DNA from: DATADD01 sp046262355 | GTDB lineage: Bacteria; Actinomycetota; CADDZG01; WHSQ01 | Assembly: GCA_046262355.1 (NCBI GenBank) | Contig: JBHEMX010000015.1 | Location: 25,124 to 89,123 of the forward strand | Direction: 5' to 3' | DNA: 64,000 bases | Notes under the pieces: generated by a model | Seen by the model: only the letters and a program-made list of their open reading frames with translations | The model's database searches: none | What the model was told of the DNA's origin: nothing | Shown: piece by piece, positions 38,225 through 45,828 of the stretch | Position numbering within the stretch: the stretch's first letter is position 1 | How the letters are laid out: each line of letters begins with the position of its first letter | Made by a program: the position numbers and the translations under genes

Positions 38225-39928
38225 TCACACGACGACGCGCAGGGTCTCCTCGATCGAGGTCTGGCCCATCTTGACCTTCTCCATGCCATCCTCTCGCAGC
38301 GTCGCCATGCCTTGCTCGACCGCGATCCTCTTGATCGCCTCTGAGGACGCCGCCTCGACGACCATCTTCTCGATGTCCTCGCTCACGGTCATGACCTCGT
38401 GCAGCGCCATGCGGCCCTTGTAGCCGGTGTTGCCGCACGCCGAACAGCCCACGGCGCGGAACAGCTCCGGGATGCCCTCGTCCGCGTCGAACGGGAAGCT
38501 CGCCGCGGTGAGCTCCTCCTCCGTCGGGGTGTACGCCTCGCGGCAACGCGAGCACAGCTTGCGGGCGAGCCTCTGGGCGAGCACGCAATCGAGCGCCGAG
38601 GCAACGAGGTAGGGCTCGATCCCCATCTCGACGAGGCGCGTGAGCGCGGAGGGAGCGTCGTTCGTGTGCAGGGACGACAGCACTAGGTGACCGGTGAGCG
38701 CGGCCTCGGTCGAGATCTGCGCCGTCTCCCGGTCGCGGATCTCGCCGATCAGCACGATGTCGGGATCGGCTCTGAGTATCGACCTCAGCGCCGACGCGAA
38801 CGTGAGTCCCGCCTTGGGGTGCGTCTGCACCTGATTGACCCCCCCGAGCCGGTACTCGACCGGATCCTCGACCGTGATGATGTTTACCTCGGGCCGGTTG
38901 AGGATGTTGAGCGTCGCGTACAGCGTCGTCGACTTCCCCGAACCGGTAGGTCCCGTGACGAGGATCTCTCCGTAGGGCTTCCTGTAGGACTGCTGGAAGC
39001 GGTGGAAGTTGCGCGGCATGAAGCCGAGGTCGGACAGCTCGAGGAGCACGCTGGACTTGTCGAGGATGCGCATTACGATCTTCTCGCCGTACACGGTCGG
39101 CAACGTCGCCACGCGGATGTCGATCGACTTGCCCTGCACGGTGAGGCCGATCCGCCCGTCCTGAGGGATGCGCCGCTCGGCGATGTTGATGTCCGCCATG
39201 ATCTTGAGGCGGCTCGTTATCCCCGACTGCACCGCCTTCGGAGGACTCATGACCTCGTGCAGGACGCCGTCGATGCGGTAGCGGACGCGGAGGCCGCGCT
39301 CCTCGGGCTCGATGTGGATGTCCGACGCCCGGTCGTTGATCGCCTGCGTGATGAGCATGTTGACGAGCTTGATGATCGGCGCATCCTCGGCGCCGGCGGC
39401 GGTGAGCGCGGCCTCGAGATCCTGCTGCGAGACGTCCTGCTCCGCGGTCGCCTCCTCGACGAGGGTCTCCGCGGCGCGGTCGAGCCTGTACTGACGGTTG
39501 ATGGTCGTGAGGACGTCGGCCTTCGTCGCGACGACGGTCTTGACCTCACGCTTTGTCATCGCGCGGATGTCGTCGACGGCCAGCACGTTGGCCGGGTCCG
39601 CCATGGCCACGATCAGCCTATTCTCGTCGAACCCGATCGGGATGCAGTTGTGTCTGCGCGCGACGGACTCGGGCACGAGGGCGATCGCCGACTGGTCGAG
39701 TTGCGCCTCGCCGAGGTCGACGAACTGGAGGCCGAGCTGGTCGGCGAGCACGGCCACGAGGCTCGCCTCCGTCACGAACTTGAGCTCGATGAGGGTGCGG
39801 CCCAGGGAACGGCCGGTCTGCGCCGCCTGGGTACGCGCCTCGTCGAGCTGCTGTTGATCGATCAGCCCACGCGCCATAAGCAGCTCATCGAGCTGACCGG
39901 CGGCGCGGACCGATGAGGTCATCGCCAT
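38225..39928 (-). CDS. pilB: Pilus extension ATPase PilB
   Basis: Hexameric ATPase for pilus assembly. The 567-residue protein has an N-terminal MshEN/GSPII_E_N region (residues 10-150: LDELLMARGLIDQQQL, SLGRTLIELKFVTEASL, LGLQFVDL), which in several homologues binds c-di-GMP. The GspE core follows with Walker A GPTGSGKST, TVEDPVEY, Walker B VLIGEIRD and HLVLSSLHT. A zinc-binding CSRC ... CSACG pair specific to PilB is also present. ATG 39926-39928 or the next Met (two codons on). Confidence 0.96.
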   Translation of the reverse strand: MAMTSSVRAAGQLDELLMARGLIDQQQLDEARTQAAQTGRSLGRTLIELKFVTEASLVAVLADQLGLQFVDLGEAQLDQSAIALVPESVARRHNCIPIGFDENRLIVAMADPANVLAVDDIRAMTKREVKTVVATKADVLTTINRQYRLDRAAETLVEEATAEQDVSQQDLEAALTAAGAEDAPIIKLVNMLITQAINDRASDIHIEPEERGLRVRYRIDGVLHEVMSPPKAVQSGITSRLKIMADINIAERRIPQDGRIGLTVQGKSIDIRVATLPTVYGEKIVMRILDKSSVLLELSDLGFMPRNFHRFQQSYRKPYGEILVTGPTGSGKSTTLYATLNILNRPEVNIITVEDPVEYRLGGVNQVQTHPKAGLTFASALRSILRADPDIVLIGEIRDRETAQISTEAALTGHLVLSSLHTNDAPSALTRLVEMGIEPYLVASALDCVLAQRLARKLCSRCREAYTPTEEELTAASFPFDADEGIPELFRAVGCSACGNTGYKGRMALHEVMTVSEDIEKMVVEAASSEAIKRIAVEQGMATLREDGMEKVKMGQTSIEETLRVVV

Positions 39929-39991
39929 GTCACCCGCGTGGTCCTTTCCCTTCCCCCACTCCCGTGGGTTATCGGGCGGAGCGCGCAGCTT

Positions 39992-40465
39992 CTAAAGGGA
40001 CGTGCGCGGGGGCGGCGAGGGCCTCAGGATCGCCTGAAGCATGTGGGCGATGCGCTGCTCGAGCAGCGGATCGGCGTCGACCTCGATCTCGGTGCCATCC
40101 TCGAACGTGAGGAGCACGGGTGCGCGGCCCCCGCTCGGGCGCGCCGGCTCCTCGCCGGGAGCGGGGGCAGCGCTTGCGGACGGAGCCGCCTGGTCCTCGC
40201 CGGAGGCGGGCGCCGGGCTTGCGGGTGGAGGCGCGTGGTCCTCGCCCGGGGACGCAGGCCCCTCGTGCTCCGGCGGCGGAGGCGGTGGAACGGGGCGCGC
40301 TCGAGGCGGCGGTGGGGGCGGGGCCAACTGCCTCCGGGGGCGCTCGAGGCGCGGCTCCCTTTGCTGCGGACTCGCCGCGGGCCGGGCGCCGCGGCGGTAC
40401 GCGTGCCGGCCCACAGGAGCTCTACGCGGGAGGAGCACCCTCAGCTTCTTCACGAGCCACGTCAT
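39992..40465 (-). CDS. Proline-rich protein of unknown function
   Basis: About 157 residues. It has a basic N-terminus (MTWLVKKLRVLLPRRAP), a long Pro/Ala/Glu-rich low-complexity middle with runs of proline, and a short ordered C-terminus (LTFEDGTEIEVDADPLLEQRIAHMLQAIL). No known family is recognised. It lies between the GTPase and pilB genes in the same direction with small gaps and may be a linker or partner in the GTPase module. A TTG at 40475-40477 could give a slightly longer product. Low-complexity composition makes the reading less certain than for its neighbours. Confidence 0.55.
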   Translation of the reverse strand: MTWLVKKLRVLLPRRAPVGRHAYRRGARPAASPQQREPRLERPRRQLAPPPPPPRARPVPPPPPPEHEGPASPGEDHAPPPASPAPASGEDQAAPSASAAPAPGEEPARPSGGRAPVLLTFEDGTEIEVDADPLLEQRIAHMLQAILRPSPPPRTSL

Positions 40466-40481
40466 GGCCTCACGCAACGCA

Positions 40482-41096
40482 CTACCCGGCCTCGGACGAC
40501 GACGCTCGCTCGAGCCGCTCGAGCACCCCGAAGAGGATCTGCAGCATGAGCGTCTTCACGTCCTCGCGCCGGCGCGGGTCGCAGCCGATGACGGCGACCT
40601 CGTCCGGGACGCCGAGCGCCGCCCGCACCTCCTCGAGCACCTTCGCGCGCGGCACGCCGGCGGCGTCCAGGTGGGTCACCCCGACCACGTAGGGGACGTC
40701 GGCGTAGAGCGCGAACGTCCCCAGCAGCTCGGCGGCGTCGTCGAGAGAGCCCTGGTCGCCGCCGCGCACGAGCAAGATGAACCCCAGCATGCCCTCGGAG
40801 AGGATCTCCCACATCACCTCGAAGCGCCGCTGACCCGGCGTGCCGAAGAGGAACAGCGCGAGATCGTCGGCGAAGGTGATCCGTCCGAAATCCATGGCCA
40901 CCGTCGTGCGGCTCTTGAGCGCCTTGGCCCCGTCGCTCACGTCGCGCTCGGTGCCGACCACCGCGACCTCGCTGATCGTCTCGATGAGCGTCGTCTTGCC
41001 GGCGGCGAAGGGACCGGTCACCACCAGCTTCATCGGGCGCCGGGCGGCCCCGTCGCGCGACCGCTGGCGGCGGACCAGGGTTGCTCTCGAGCTCAT
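40482..41096 (-). CDS. Small Ras-like GTPase, MglA/CvnD type
   Basis: A 204-residue GTP-binding protein: G1 GPFAAGKTT (residues 28-36), switch I threonines in SRTTVAMDFGRI (64-73), G3 region LFLFGTPGQRRF (the Asp of DxxG is absent, as in the actinobacterial conservon GTPases), and G4 THLD (141-144) in place of NKxD. This matches the CvnD/MglA group, whose partners are Roadblock/LC7 proteins; one is encoded at 42892-43362. MglA-type GTPases set polarity of type IV pili in Myxococcus, so a role in pilus control is a reasonable inference. GGAG precedes the ATG by 5 nt. Confidence 0.88.
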   Translation of the reverse strand: MSSRATLVRRQRSRDGAARRPMKLVVTGPFAAGKTTLIETISEVAVVGTERDVSDGAKALKSRTTVAMDFGRITFADDLALFLFGTPGQRRFEVMWEILSEGMLGFILLVRGGDQGSLDDAAELLGTFALYADVPYVVGVTHLDAAGVPRAKVLEEVRAALGVPDEVAVIGCDPRRREDVKTLMLQILFGVLERLERASSSEAG

Positions 41097-41109
41097 GCGA
41101 GCTCCAGCA

Positions 41110-41225
41110 CTAGGTGAGTGAGCAGAAAGTCGAATTCGGATGAGTTGTCATTCCAAACCCCCTGGTTAGGCGCTTGACTGGAGTCTGAGTTCGAGCGCGA
41201 ACCATACTTTCAGTCACTCACCTAG
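41110..41225. mobile_element. 116-bp MITE-like element with terminal inverted repeats and CTAG ends
   Basis: The left end CTAGGTGAGTGAGCAGAAAGT (41110-41130) and right end ACTTTCAGTCACTCACCTAG (41206-41225) are inverted repeats, identical over 12 and 6 bp with a small bulge. Both tips are CTAG. The right CTAG supplies the TAG stop of the DUF4388 gene. No coding capacity. It could equally act as a long-range hairpin between the two genes. Confidence 0.6.
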
Positions 41226-42862
41226 AGACCCTTGACGCCGTCGATGAGCCTCGAGATGAGGCTCTTGGTGACCTGCTCGTCGTCCTCCACGCGCTTGCGG
41301 TCGTCGGGCTCGTCTGAGGTGCTCGTCTCGGCATCCGACGGCGCCGGCGTCGGGCGGGGGCGGGACGGCTCGGCCGCGCCGAAGAGGCCGGCGAGCTCAC
41401 GCACCACCGCCGAGCGATCGACGGGCGCCTGGGGCGCGCGCTCCCCGGGTCGCTCGTCGGCGGCGGCGCGCTCCTCGGGCGCGCGGCGCGGCTCGGCGGC
41501 GCGCTCCTCAGGTGCCGGTCGTTCGTCACCCGCGGGCCCTTCGTCGGCCGCGGGTTGCTCCTCGGGCGCGCGCTCGCCCTCGATCCCGGGCTCCACGTCG
41601 AGGTCGTCGGGCCACGTCTCCTCGGGGGCCGCGCTCCCGAGCTCGTCGGCGGGCGTCTCCTCGGGGGCCACGACCTCGGGGTCCTGGAACCACTGGGCCG
41701 GCGGCGCGTCTGCGATCGTCGACTCGCTCACGGGTTCCTGCAGCGAGATTACGTCCGCCCGATGGACGAGCTCAGGATCGGCTTCGGCGAGGGGCTCGGG
41801 ACCTGGCCCTCCCCGGTCCGAGACCTCGCTGTGGGGGCGCGCCTCCCCGGCGCGCGCCTCGGGCGCGTCCTCGGAGGCGGGCGCCGGATCCCCGCTCCGT
41901 TCTTCGCCATCTCGAGGCTGGTCGAGTGGAGGTGTTTCCATGGCGTGGTCCTCCTGATCGACGGGCGTCGCTTCGATCACCACTCGCTCCACCTCCGCCT
42001 TCTCCGCCTCGGAGCGCCCCGACCGCGTGGGTCCGAGCTCCGAACGGAGTTCCTCCGGCATGGTAAACGGTTCCAGCCAGGCAGGCTTGTCCGGGTCGGA
42101 CTCGGCCCCGACCCTGCCCCTCCACGCCTCGCCTCGGGGTCGGCCGCCGGAGGCGAACGGATCCGTGACGATCTCGACGAGGCCCGCAGACACGAGCCCG
42201 TAGAGCGTCCTCATGGCGGCGAACTCGTCGACGCTTACCGTTGCGGCGATCTCGCGCACCGAGCGAGAACCGTCCACGAGGACGAGCAGACGCCACTCCT
42301 CGGGCGTGATGTTGATCTCGGCCGCCCCCTCGGGAGGCTTTATGGCCATGGCCATGACCGCGTCCGCCGACGGGATCCTGCGGCGGATGATCTCGAGCTC
42401 GTCGAGGCGACGCGACGCCTCCATGATCAGGTTCTCGACGCTCACCGCGACGGGGACCTCGGTCTCGATCTCGTCGCCGGGCTCCCAGCGGAACTCACCT
42501 CGCTCCCAGCGCAGGAGGTCGAAGACGGCATCCTCGGTCTGGCCCCGCACCGCATCCTCGAGGTCCTTCTCGGTCACGGCCCGGGACGCGACGAGGATCT
42601 TGCCCACCCGCTCGCCGCTGCCGACGTGCTCGTCGAGGGCGCGCCGGAGCTGCCCTTCGGTCAGCGCGCCGGAGCGCACGAGCTTCTGCCCGAGCGGCTC
42701 ACGAACCAGGCTCGACTCGGCGTAGTAGACCTCACCCTTGTCGAAGAAGACCTTGCCGGCGCCCGCCCGCCGCTCGACGTCGAGCCGTCCCGTCTTGCGC
42801 GCGAGGGAGATCAGGCGAAAGACGTCCGCCAGCGCGAACTCGTCGAGAGTTCCGCTGAGCAC
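41222..42862 (-). CDS. DUF4388 (PATAN-like) protein with long acidic disordered tail
   Basis: A 546-residue protein. Residues 1 to about 145 are a DUF4388 domain (MLSGTLDEFALADVFRLISLARKTGRL, VFFDKGEVYYAES), and LGQKLVRSGALTEGQL ... VGKILVASRAVTEKDL resembles the MshEN repeat. A winged-helix-like segment (about 190-240, VDGSRSVREIAATVSVDEFAAM) follows. The remainder is Glu/Pro/Ala-rich and probably disordered, ending in a short helix. DUF4388 proteins often accompany Roadblock and MglA-like GTPases in signalling or motility operons, as here. The stop codon lies in a CTAG-ended repeat. GTG start with GGGGAGG upstream. Confidence 0.85.
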   Translation of the reverse strand: MLSGTLDEFALADVFRLISLARKTGRLDVERRAGAGKVFFDKGEVYYAESSLVREPLGQKLVRSGALTEGQLRRALDEHVGSGERVGKILVASRAVTEKDLEDAVRGQTEDAVFDLLRWERGEFRWEPGDEIETEVPVAVSVENLIMEASRRLDELEIIRRRIPSADAVMAMAIKPPEGAAEINITPEEWRLLVLVDGSRSVREIAATVSVDEFAAMRTLYGLVSAGLVEIVTDPFASGGRPRGEAWRGRVGAESDPDKPAWLEPFTMPEELRSELGPTRSGRSEAEKAEVERVVIEATPVDQEDHAMETPPLDQPRDGEERSGDPAPASEDAPEARAGEARPHSEVSDRGGPGPEPLAEADPELVHRADVISLQEPVSESTIADAPPAQWFQDPEVVAPEETPADELGSAAPEETWPDDLDVEPGIEGERAPEEQPAADEGPAGDERPAPEERAAEPRRAPEERAAADERPGERAPQAPVDRSAVVRELAGLFGAAEPSRPRPTPAPSDAETSTSDEPDDRKRVEDDEQVTKSLISRLIDGVKGL

Positions 42863-42891
42863 TGCCTGCCTCCCCTACCCCCCCGGCGCGC

Positions 42892-43362
42892 TTACTGCCA
42901 GGTGGGGACCGAGGGCTCGGCCTGCGTGCCCTCCGCTGCAGGAACCGCGTCCTGCGCCGCGGCGCCGTCTCCGAAAGAGGCGCTCGAATCGTCGTGGCTC
43001 ATGAGCGTCGCGATGCGCACCGCGGCGCGGCGCATCTCGAAGAGCAAGAGGCCGGCCTTGGCGGCGGTCGACGTCACCGCCACCAGAACCGCGTGCGGTC
43101 CGGCGGCCATGAGCACGATGTAGCCGTCCGAGCTCTCCACCAGCACCTGGGCGAGGTCACCCTTGCCGAGCCCGCTGGCGGCGCGCTCGCCGAGGATCAG
43201 CAGCGCCGCGCTCATGGCGGCGAGGCGGTCCTCCTCGACGTGTGCCGGGAGAGCCGAAGCCATGGGAAGGCCGTCCGAGCTGACCACTGCGGCAGCCTCC
43301 ACCTCGGGGGACACGCCGAGGAACTCATCGAGTGCTTCGGCCAACTGATCGGCCCTGGTCAT
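42892..43362 (-). CDS. Roadblock/LC7 domain protein (MglB/CvnB-like)
   Basis: A 156-residue protein. Residues 1-125 are a Roadblock/LC7 fold (LDEFLGVSPEVEAAAVVSSDGLPMAS, LGKGDLAQVLVESSDGYIVLMAAG, AVLVAVTST) with a short disordered tail. Roadblock proteins act as GTPase-activating or scaffolding partners of small GTPases; the cognate GTPase is probably at 40482-41096. A near-perfect ribosome-binding site (AAAGGAGG, 7 nt) precedes ATG 43360-43362, suggesting strong translation of the first gene in this unit. Confidence 0.92.
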   Translation of the reverse strand: MTRADQLAEALDEFLGVSPEVEAAAVVSSDGLPMASALPAHVEEDRLAAMSAALLILGERAASGLGKGDLAQVLVESSDGYIVLMAAGPHAVLVAVTSTAAKAGLLLFEMRRAAVRIATLMSHDDSSASFGDGAAAQDAVPAAEGTQAEPSVPTWQ

Positions 43363-43386
43363 CCCTATCCTCCTTTGGAGAACACC

Positions 43387-43402
43387 CCGGGAGCGCTCCC
43401 GG
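43387..43402. promoter_or_regulatory. Perfect 16-bp palindrome in the Roadblock gene leader
   Basis: CCGGGAGCGCTCCCGG, 25 bp upstream of the Roadblock start codon. A second GC hairpin (GCCCGC..GCGGGC, 43448-43463) is nearer to aroE. Either could be an operator or the aroE terminator. Confidence 0.4.
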
Positions 43403-43562
43403 ATGCCCCTCGTCGCTGTTTCGGCACGAGGCTCGGCGAGTTGAGCCGCCCGCCCCGGCGGGCCCCTCCCCCTCACTCCGGCCTCGATCGCCGGCGCCCG
43501 GGGACGACCGCACCGTGCGAGCCCCCTGGTCCCTGAGCTTATCCAACTGTCGCCCCGGCAAG

Positions 43563-44402
43563 CTATGGGTTCGCGCAAGACGCTTCTGAGGCAGCCTCGA
43601 TCATCACCTCGACGGGAGCATCCCGTCCCGTCCAGATGCGGAACGATCCCGCGCCCTGGCGCACGAGCATGCCGAGGCCACCCCACGCCGACGCGCCCGC
43701 GGCGCGCGCCCGCGCCAGTAGCGGCGTCTCCAGCGGTCGGTAGACGAGGTCGACGACTGCCTGTCCCTCGTGCAGCGCGACGCCCGCAAGCGGATCCTCT
43801 GCCCCCATCCCGAGCGGGGTTGCGTTGACCACCAGGTCGGCGCGCCCGACGGCCGCGCCGACCTCGGGCCACGCGGCCGCGCGCGCGCCGCGCGCCAGCG
43901 CCGCGATCGTCTCCGCCCGTGCGGCCCGCCGCCCGACGACGACGATCTCCTCGGAGCCGAGCTCGCCGAGCGCGTTCACGACCGCCCGAGCCGCTCCGCC
44001 CGCGCCGAGCACGACCGCGCGCATCCCGCGCGCGTCGATCCCCGCGTCGCGCGTGAGGAAGTCGCGGAACCCGATCACGTCGGTGTTGTGGCCGACGATC
44101 CGGTCGCCATCGCGCGCGATCGTGTTGACCGCTCCCATCCTGCGCGCGTCGTCGGCGAGATCGTCGAGCAGCTCCACGACGCTCTCCTTGTGCGGCATGG
44201 TGACGTTCGCCCCGAGCGCACCGAGCGCCCGCAGTCCCGCAACGGCGGCTGCGAGCTCGCCGGGAGGGACCGGGAACGCGACATAGGTCGCGTCGATCCC
44301 CAGGGCGCGGAAGGCGGCGTTGTGCATCGGCGGCGACAAGGTGTGCTCGAGAGGCCATCCCAGGACCCCTGCGAACGCCGCTCCACGCGCCGCGCTCAAC
44401 AT
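43563..44402 (-). CDS. aroE: Shikimate dehydrogenase
   Basis: NADPH-dependent reduction of 3-dehydroshikimate. The 279-residue protein has the substrate-binding Ser pair in GWPLEHTLSPPMHNAAF, the catalytic Lys in NVTMPHKE, Asp in VGHNTD, the Rossmann loop GAGGAARAV, and GLGMLVRQGA at the end. The ATG at 44400-44402 lies 5 codons before the family start and overlaps the mltG 3' end. Part of the conserved alaS-ruvX-mltG-aroE string. Confidence 0.96.
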   Translation of the reverse strand: MLSAARGAAFAGVLGWPLEHTLSPPMHNAAFRALGIDATYVAFPVPPGELAAAVAGLRALGALGANVTMPHKESVVELLDDLADDARRMGAVNTIARDGDRIVGHNTDVIGFRDFLTRDAGIDARGMRAVVLGAGGAARAVVNALGELGSEEIVVVGRRAARAETIAALARGARAAAWPEVGAAVGRADLVVNATPLGMGAEDPLAGVALHEGQAVVDLVYRPLETPLLARARAAGASAWGGLGMLVRQGAGSFRIWTGRDAPVEVMIEAASEASCANP

Positions 44403-45427
44403 TCGAGCGACCGGTAGGCGGCCTTGTCGGCGAGGAACTCGTCGTAGGTCTCGCTGAACGCGTGCCTGCCGTCGCAGTCCGAGACGACGAAGTAGAGCCA
44501 CTCGCCCGCGGCCGGAGCGGCGGCCGCCTCGAGCGACGCACGGCCCGGCGCGCCGATCGGCGTCGGCGGCAGCCCGGCGTGCTTGCGCGTGTTGTAGGGG
44601 GAGTCGACGGCGAGGTCGCTCACCGTCAGGTCCGCACCGCGCTCGCCGATCGCGTACGCCACCGTGGCATCGATGCCGAGCGGCATCCCGGCGCCCAGCC
44701 GGTTGAGGATCACCGCCGCGATCTTGGATCGGTCCGATGGCACCCTCGCCTCCGCCTCGATGAGCGAGGCGACGATCACCGCCTCGTAGGGGGAGAGTCC
44801 CATCCCCCGCAAACGCGCGAGATCGACCTCTTCGACCTGCGCCTCGGACTCGGCGACGAGCCTCTCCAGCAGGGAGCGCACGCCGGCATCCTCGCCTACC
44901 TCGTAGGTGGACGGCCACAGGAGCCCCTCGAGGGTGTCCACCGAGCGCGGCCGCAGCTTCGACCGCACCCGGCCCGACCTCGCGAGCCGCAGGAACCTGT
45001 CGCCGGACAACCCGGTGTCCTTCGTGACGACGCGCGCGAAGTCCGTGAGCCACGAGCCCTCCGGGAACGTGATCGTGACGACCTCGATCTCGGGACCGCG
45101 CGTAAGCGCGCCCAGCGCGGCGCGGGCCGTGAGGCCGCGGCGCAAACGGTAGCTGCCGGCCTGGATGTCGCCTGCGCCGCCGTCCAGATATGTGGCGAGC
45201 CTGAAGCCGAGCGCCGAGCGCACGACCCCCGCGTCCTCCAGCAACGTCCCTATGTCGCTCGCGCTCGCTCCGTCCGGGACCACGACCTCGACGCGCCGGC
45301 CGGGATCGCTCCGCCCCGTGACGCCGATCGAGCGCAGGAAGAGCAGCCCGCCTCCGCCGAGCAGCGCGCCGAAGGCAACGACGGTGCCCAGCGCGACCGT
45401 TATGCGACCTCGCCGCGTGAGTCTCAT
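44396..45427 (-). CDS. mltG: Endolytic murein transglycosylase MltG
   Basis: Cuts nascent glycan strands in the periplasmic-side space and sets chain length. The 343-residue protein has a short cytoplasmic start, one membrane segment (about residues 11-33), a LysM-like/YceG N-domain and the catalytic domain with the active-site Glu in IVASLIEAEAR, followed by LNRLGAGMPLGIDATVAY and SPYNTR...GLPPTPIGAPG. ATG 45425-45427 overlaps the ruvX stop (ATGA). Confidence 0.96.
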   Translation of the reverse strand: MRLTRRGRITVALGTVVAFGALLGGGGLLFLRSIGVTGRSDPGRRVEVVVPDGASASDIGTLLEDAGVVRSALGFRLATYLDGGAGDIQAGSYRLRRGLTARAALGALTRGPEIEVVTITFPEGSWLTDFARVVTKDTGLSGDRFLRLARSGRVRSKLRPRSVDTLEGLLWPSTYEVGEDAGVRSLLERLVAESEAQVEEVDLARLRGMGLSPYEAVIVASLIEAEARVPSDRSKIAAVILNRLGAGMPLGIDATVAYAIGERGADLTVSDLAVDSPYNTRKHAGLPPTPIGAPGRASLEAAAAPAAGEWLYFVVSDCDGRHAFSETYDEFLADKAAYRSLEC

Positions 45428-45828
45428 CTCGTTGCGTCCAGGTAGTCCTGGAGCATGATCTGTGCCGCGACGGCGTCGACGATGCGCCGGCGCGAACGCG
45501 CTTTCCCACCCCCGGCGCGCAGAGCGCGCTCGGCGACGATGGAGGTGAGCCGCTCGTCGAACTCGGAGATGGGAACGTCGAGGCGAGCCTCGAGGCGCGC
45601 AACGAACGCCTGCTGCGCTTCCATCGCGGTCCCCGGCCGTCCCGACAGCCCGACGGGCTTGCCCACGACGATCGAGCGCACACCGAGGTCCCGCACGATG
45701 GCCTCTATGCGCGCGACGGGGTCGCTCGATCTTGCGTCCACGACCTCGAGCGGGCGCGCGAAGCGCGTCTCGTCGTCGGCTATGGCGAGTCCCACCCTCC
45801 GCTCGCCCGGGTCGACGCCGAGGATCAC
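45424..45828 (-). CDS. ruvX: Putative pre-16S rRNA nuclease (RuvX/YqgF)
   Basis: RNase H-fold nuclease implicated in 16S rRNA 5' end maturation. The 134-residue protein has GVDPGERRVGLAIAD (catalytic Asp), IVVGKPVGLSG, DERLTSIVAE (Glu) and VDAVAAQIMLQDYL (last Asp). GTG start at 45826-45828 overlaps the alaS stop (GTGA). Confidence 0.95.
   Translation of the reverse strand: MILGVDPGERRVGLAIADDETRFARPLEVVDARSSDPVARIEAIVRDLGVRSIVVGKPVGLSGRPGTAMEAQQAFVARLEARLDVPISEFDERLTSIVAERALRAGGGKARSRRRIVDAVAAQIMLQDYLDATR

Noticed and set aside
41131..41205. tRNA-like sequence (GGTTCGCGCTCGAAC) inside the CTAG-ended element
   Set aside because: No acceptor stem, anticodon arm or CCA could be assembled; it is a short palindrome within the element.
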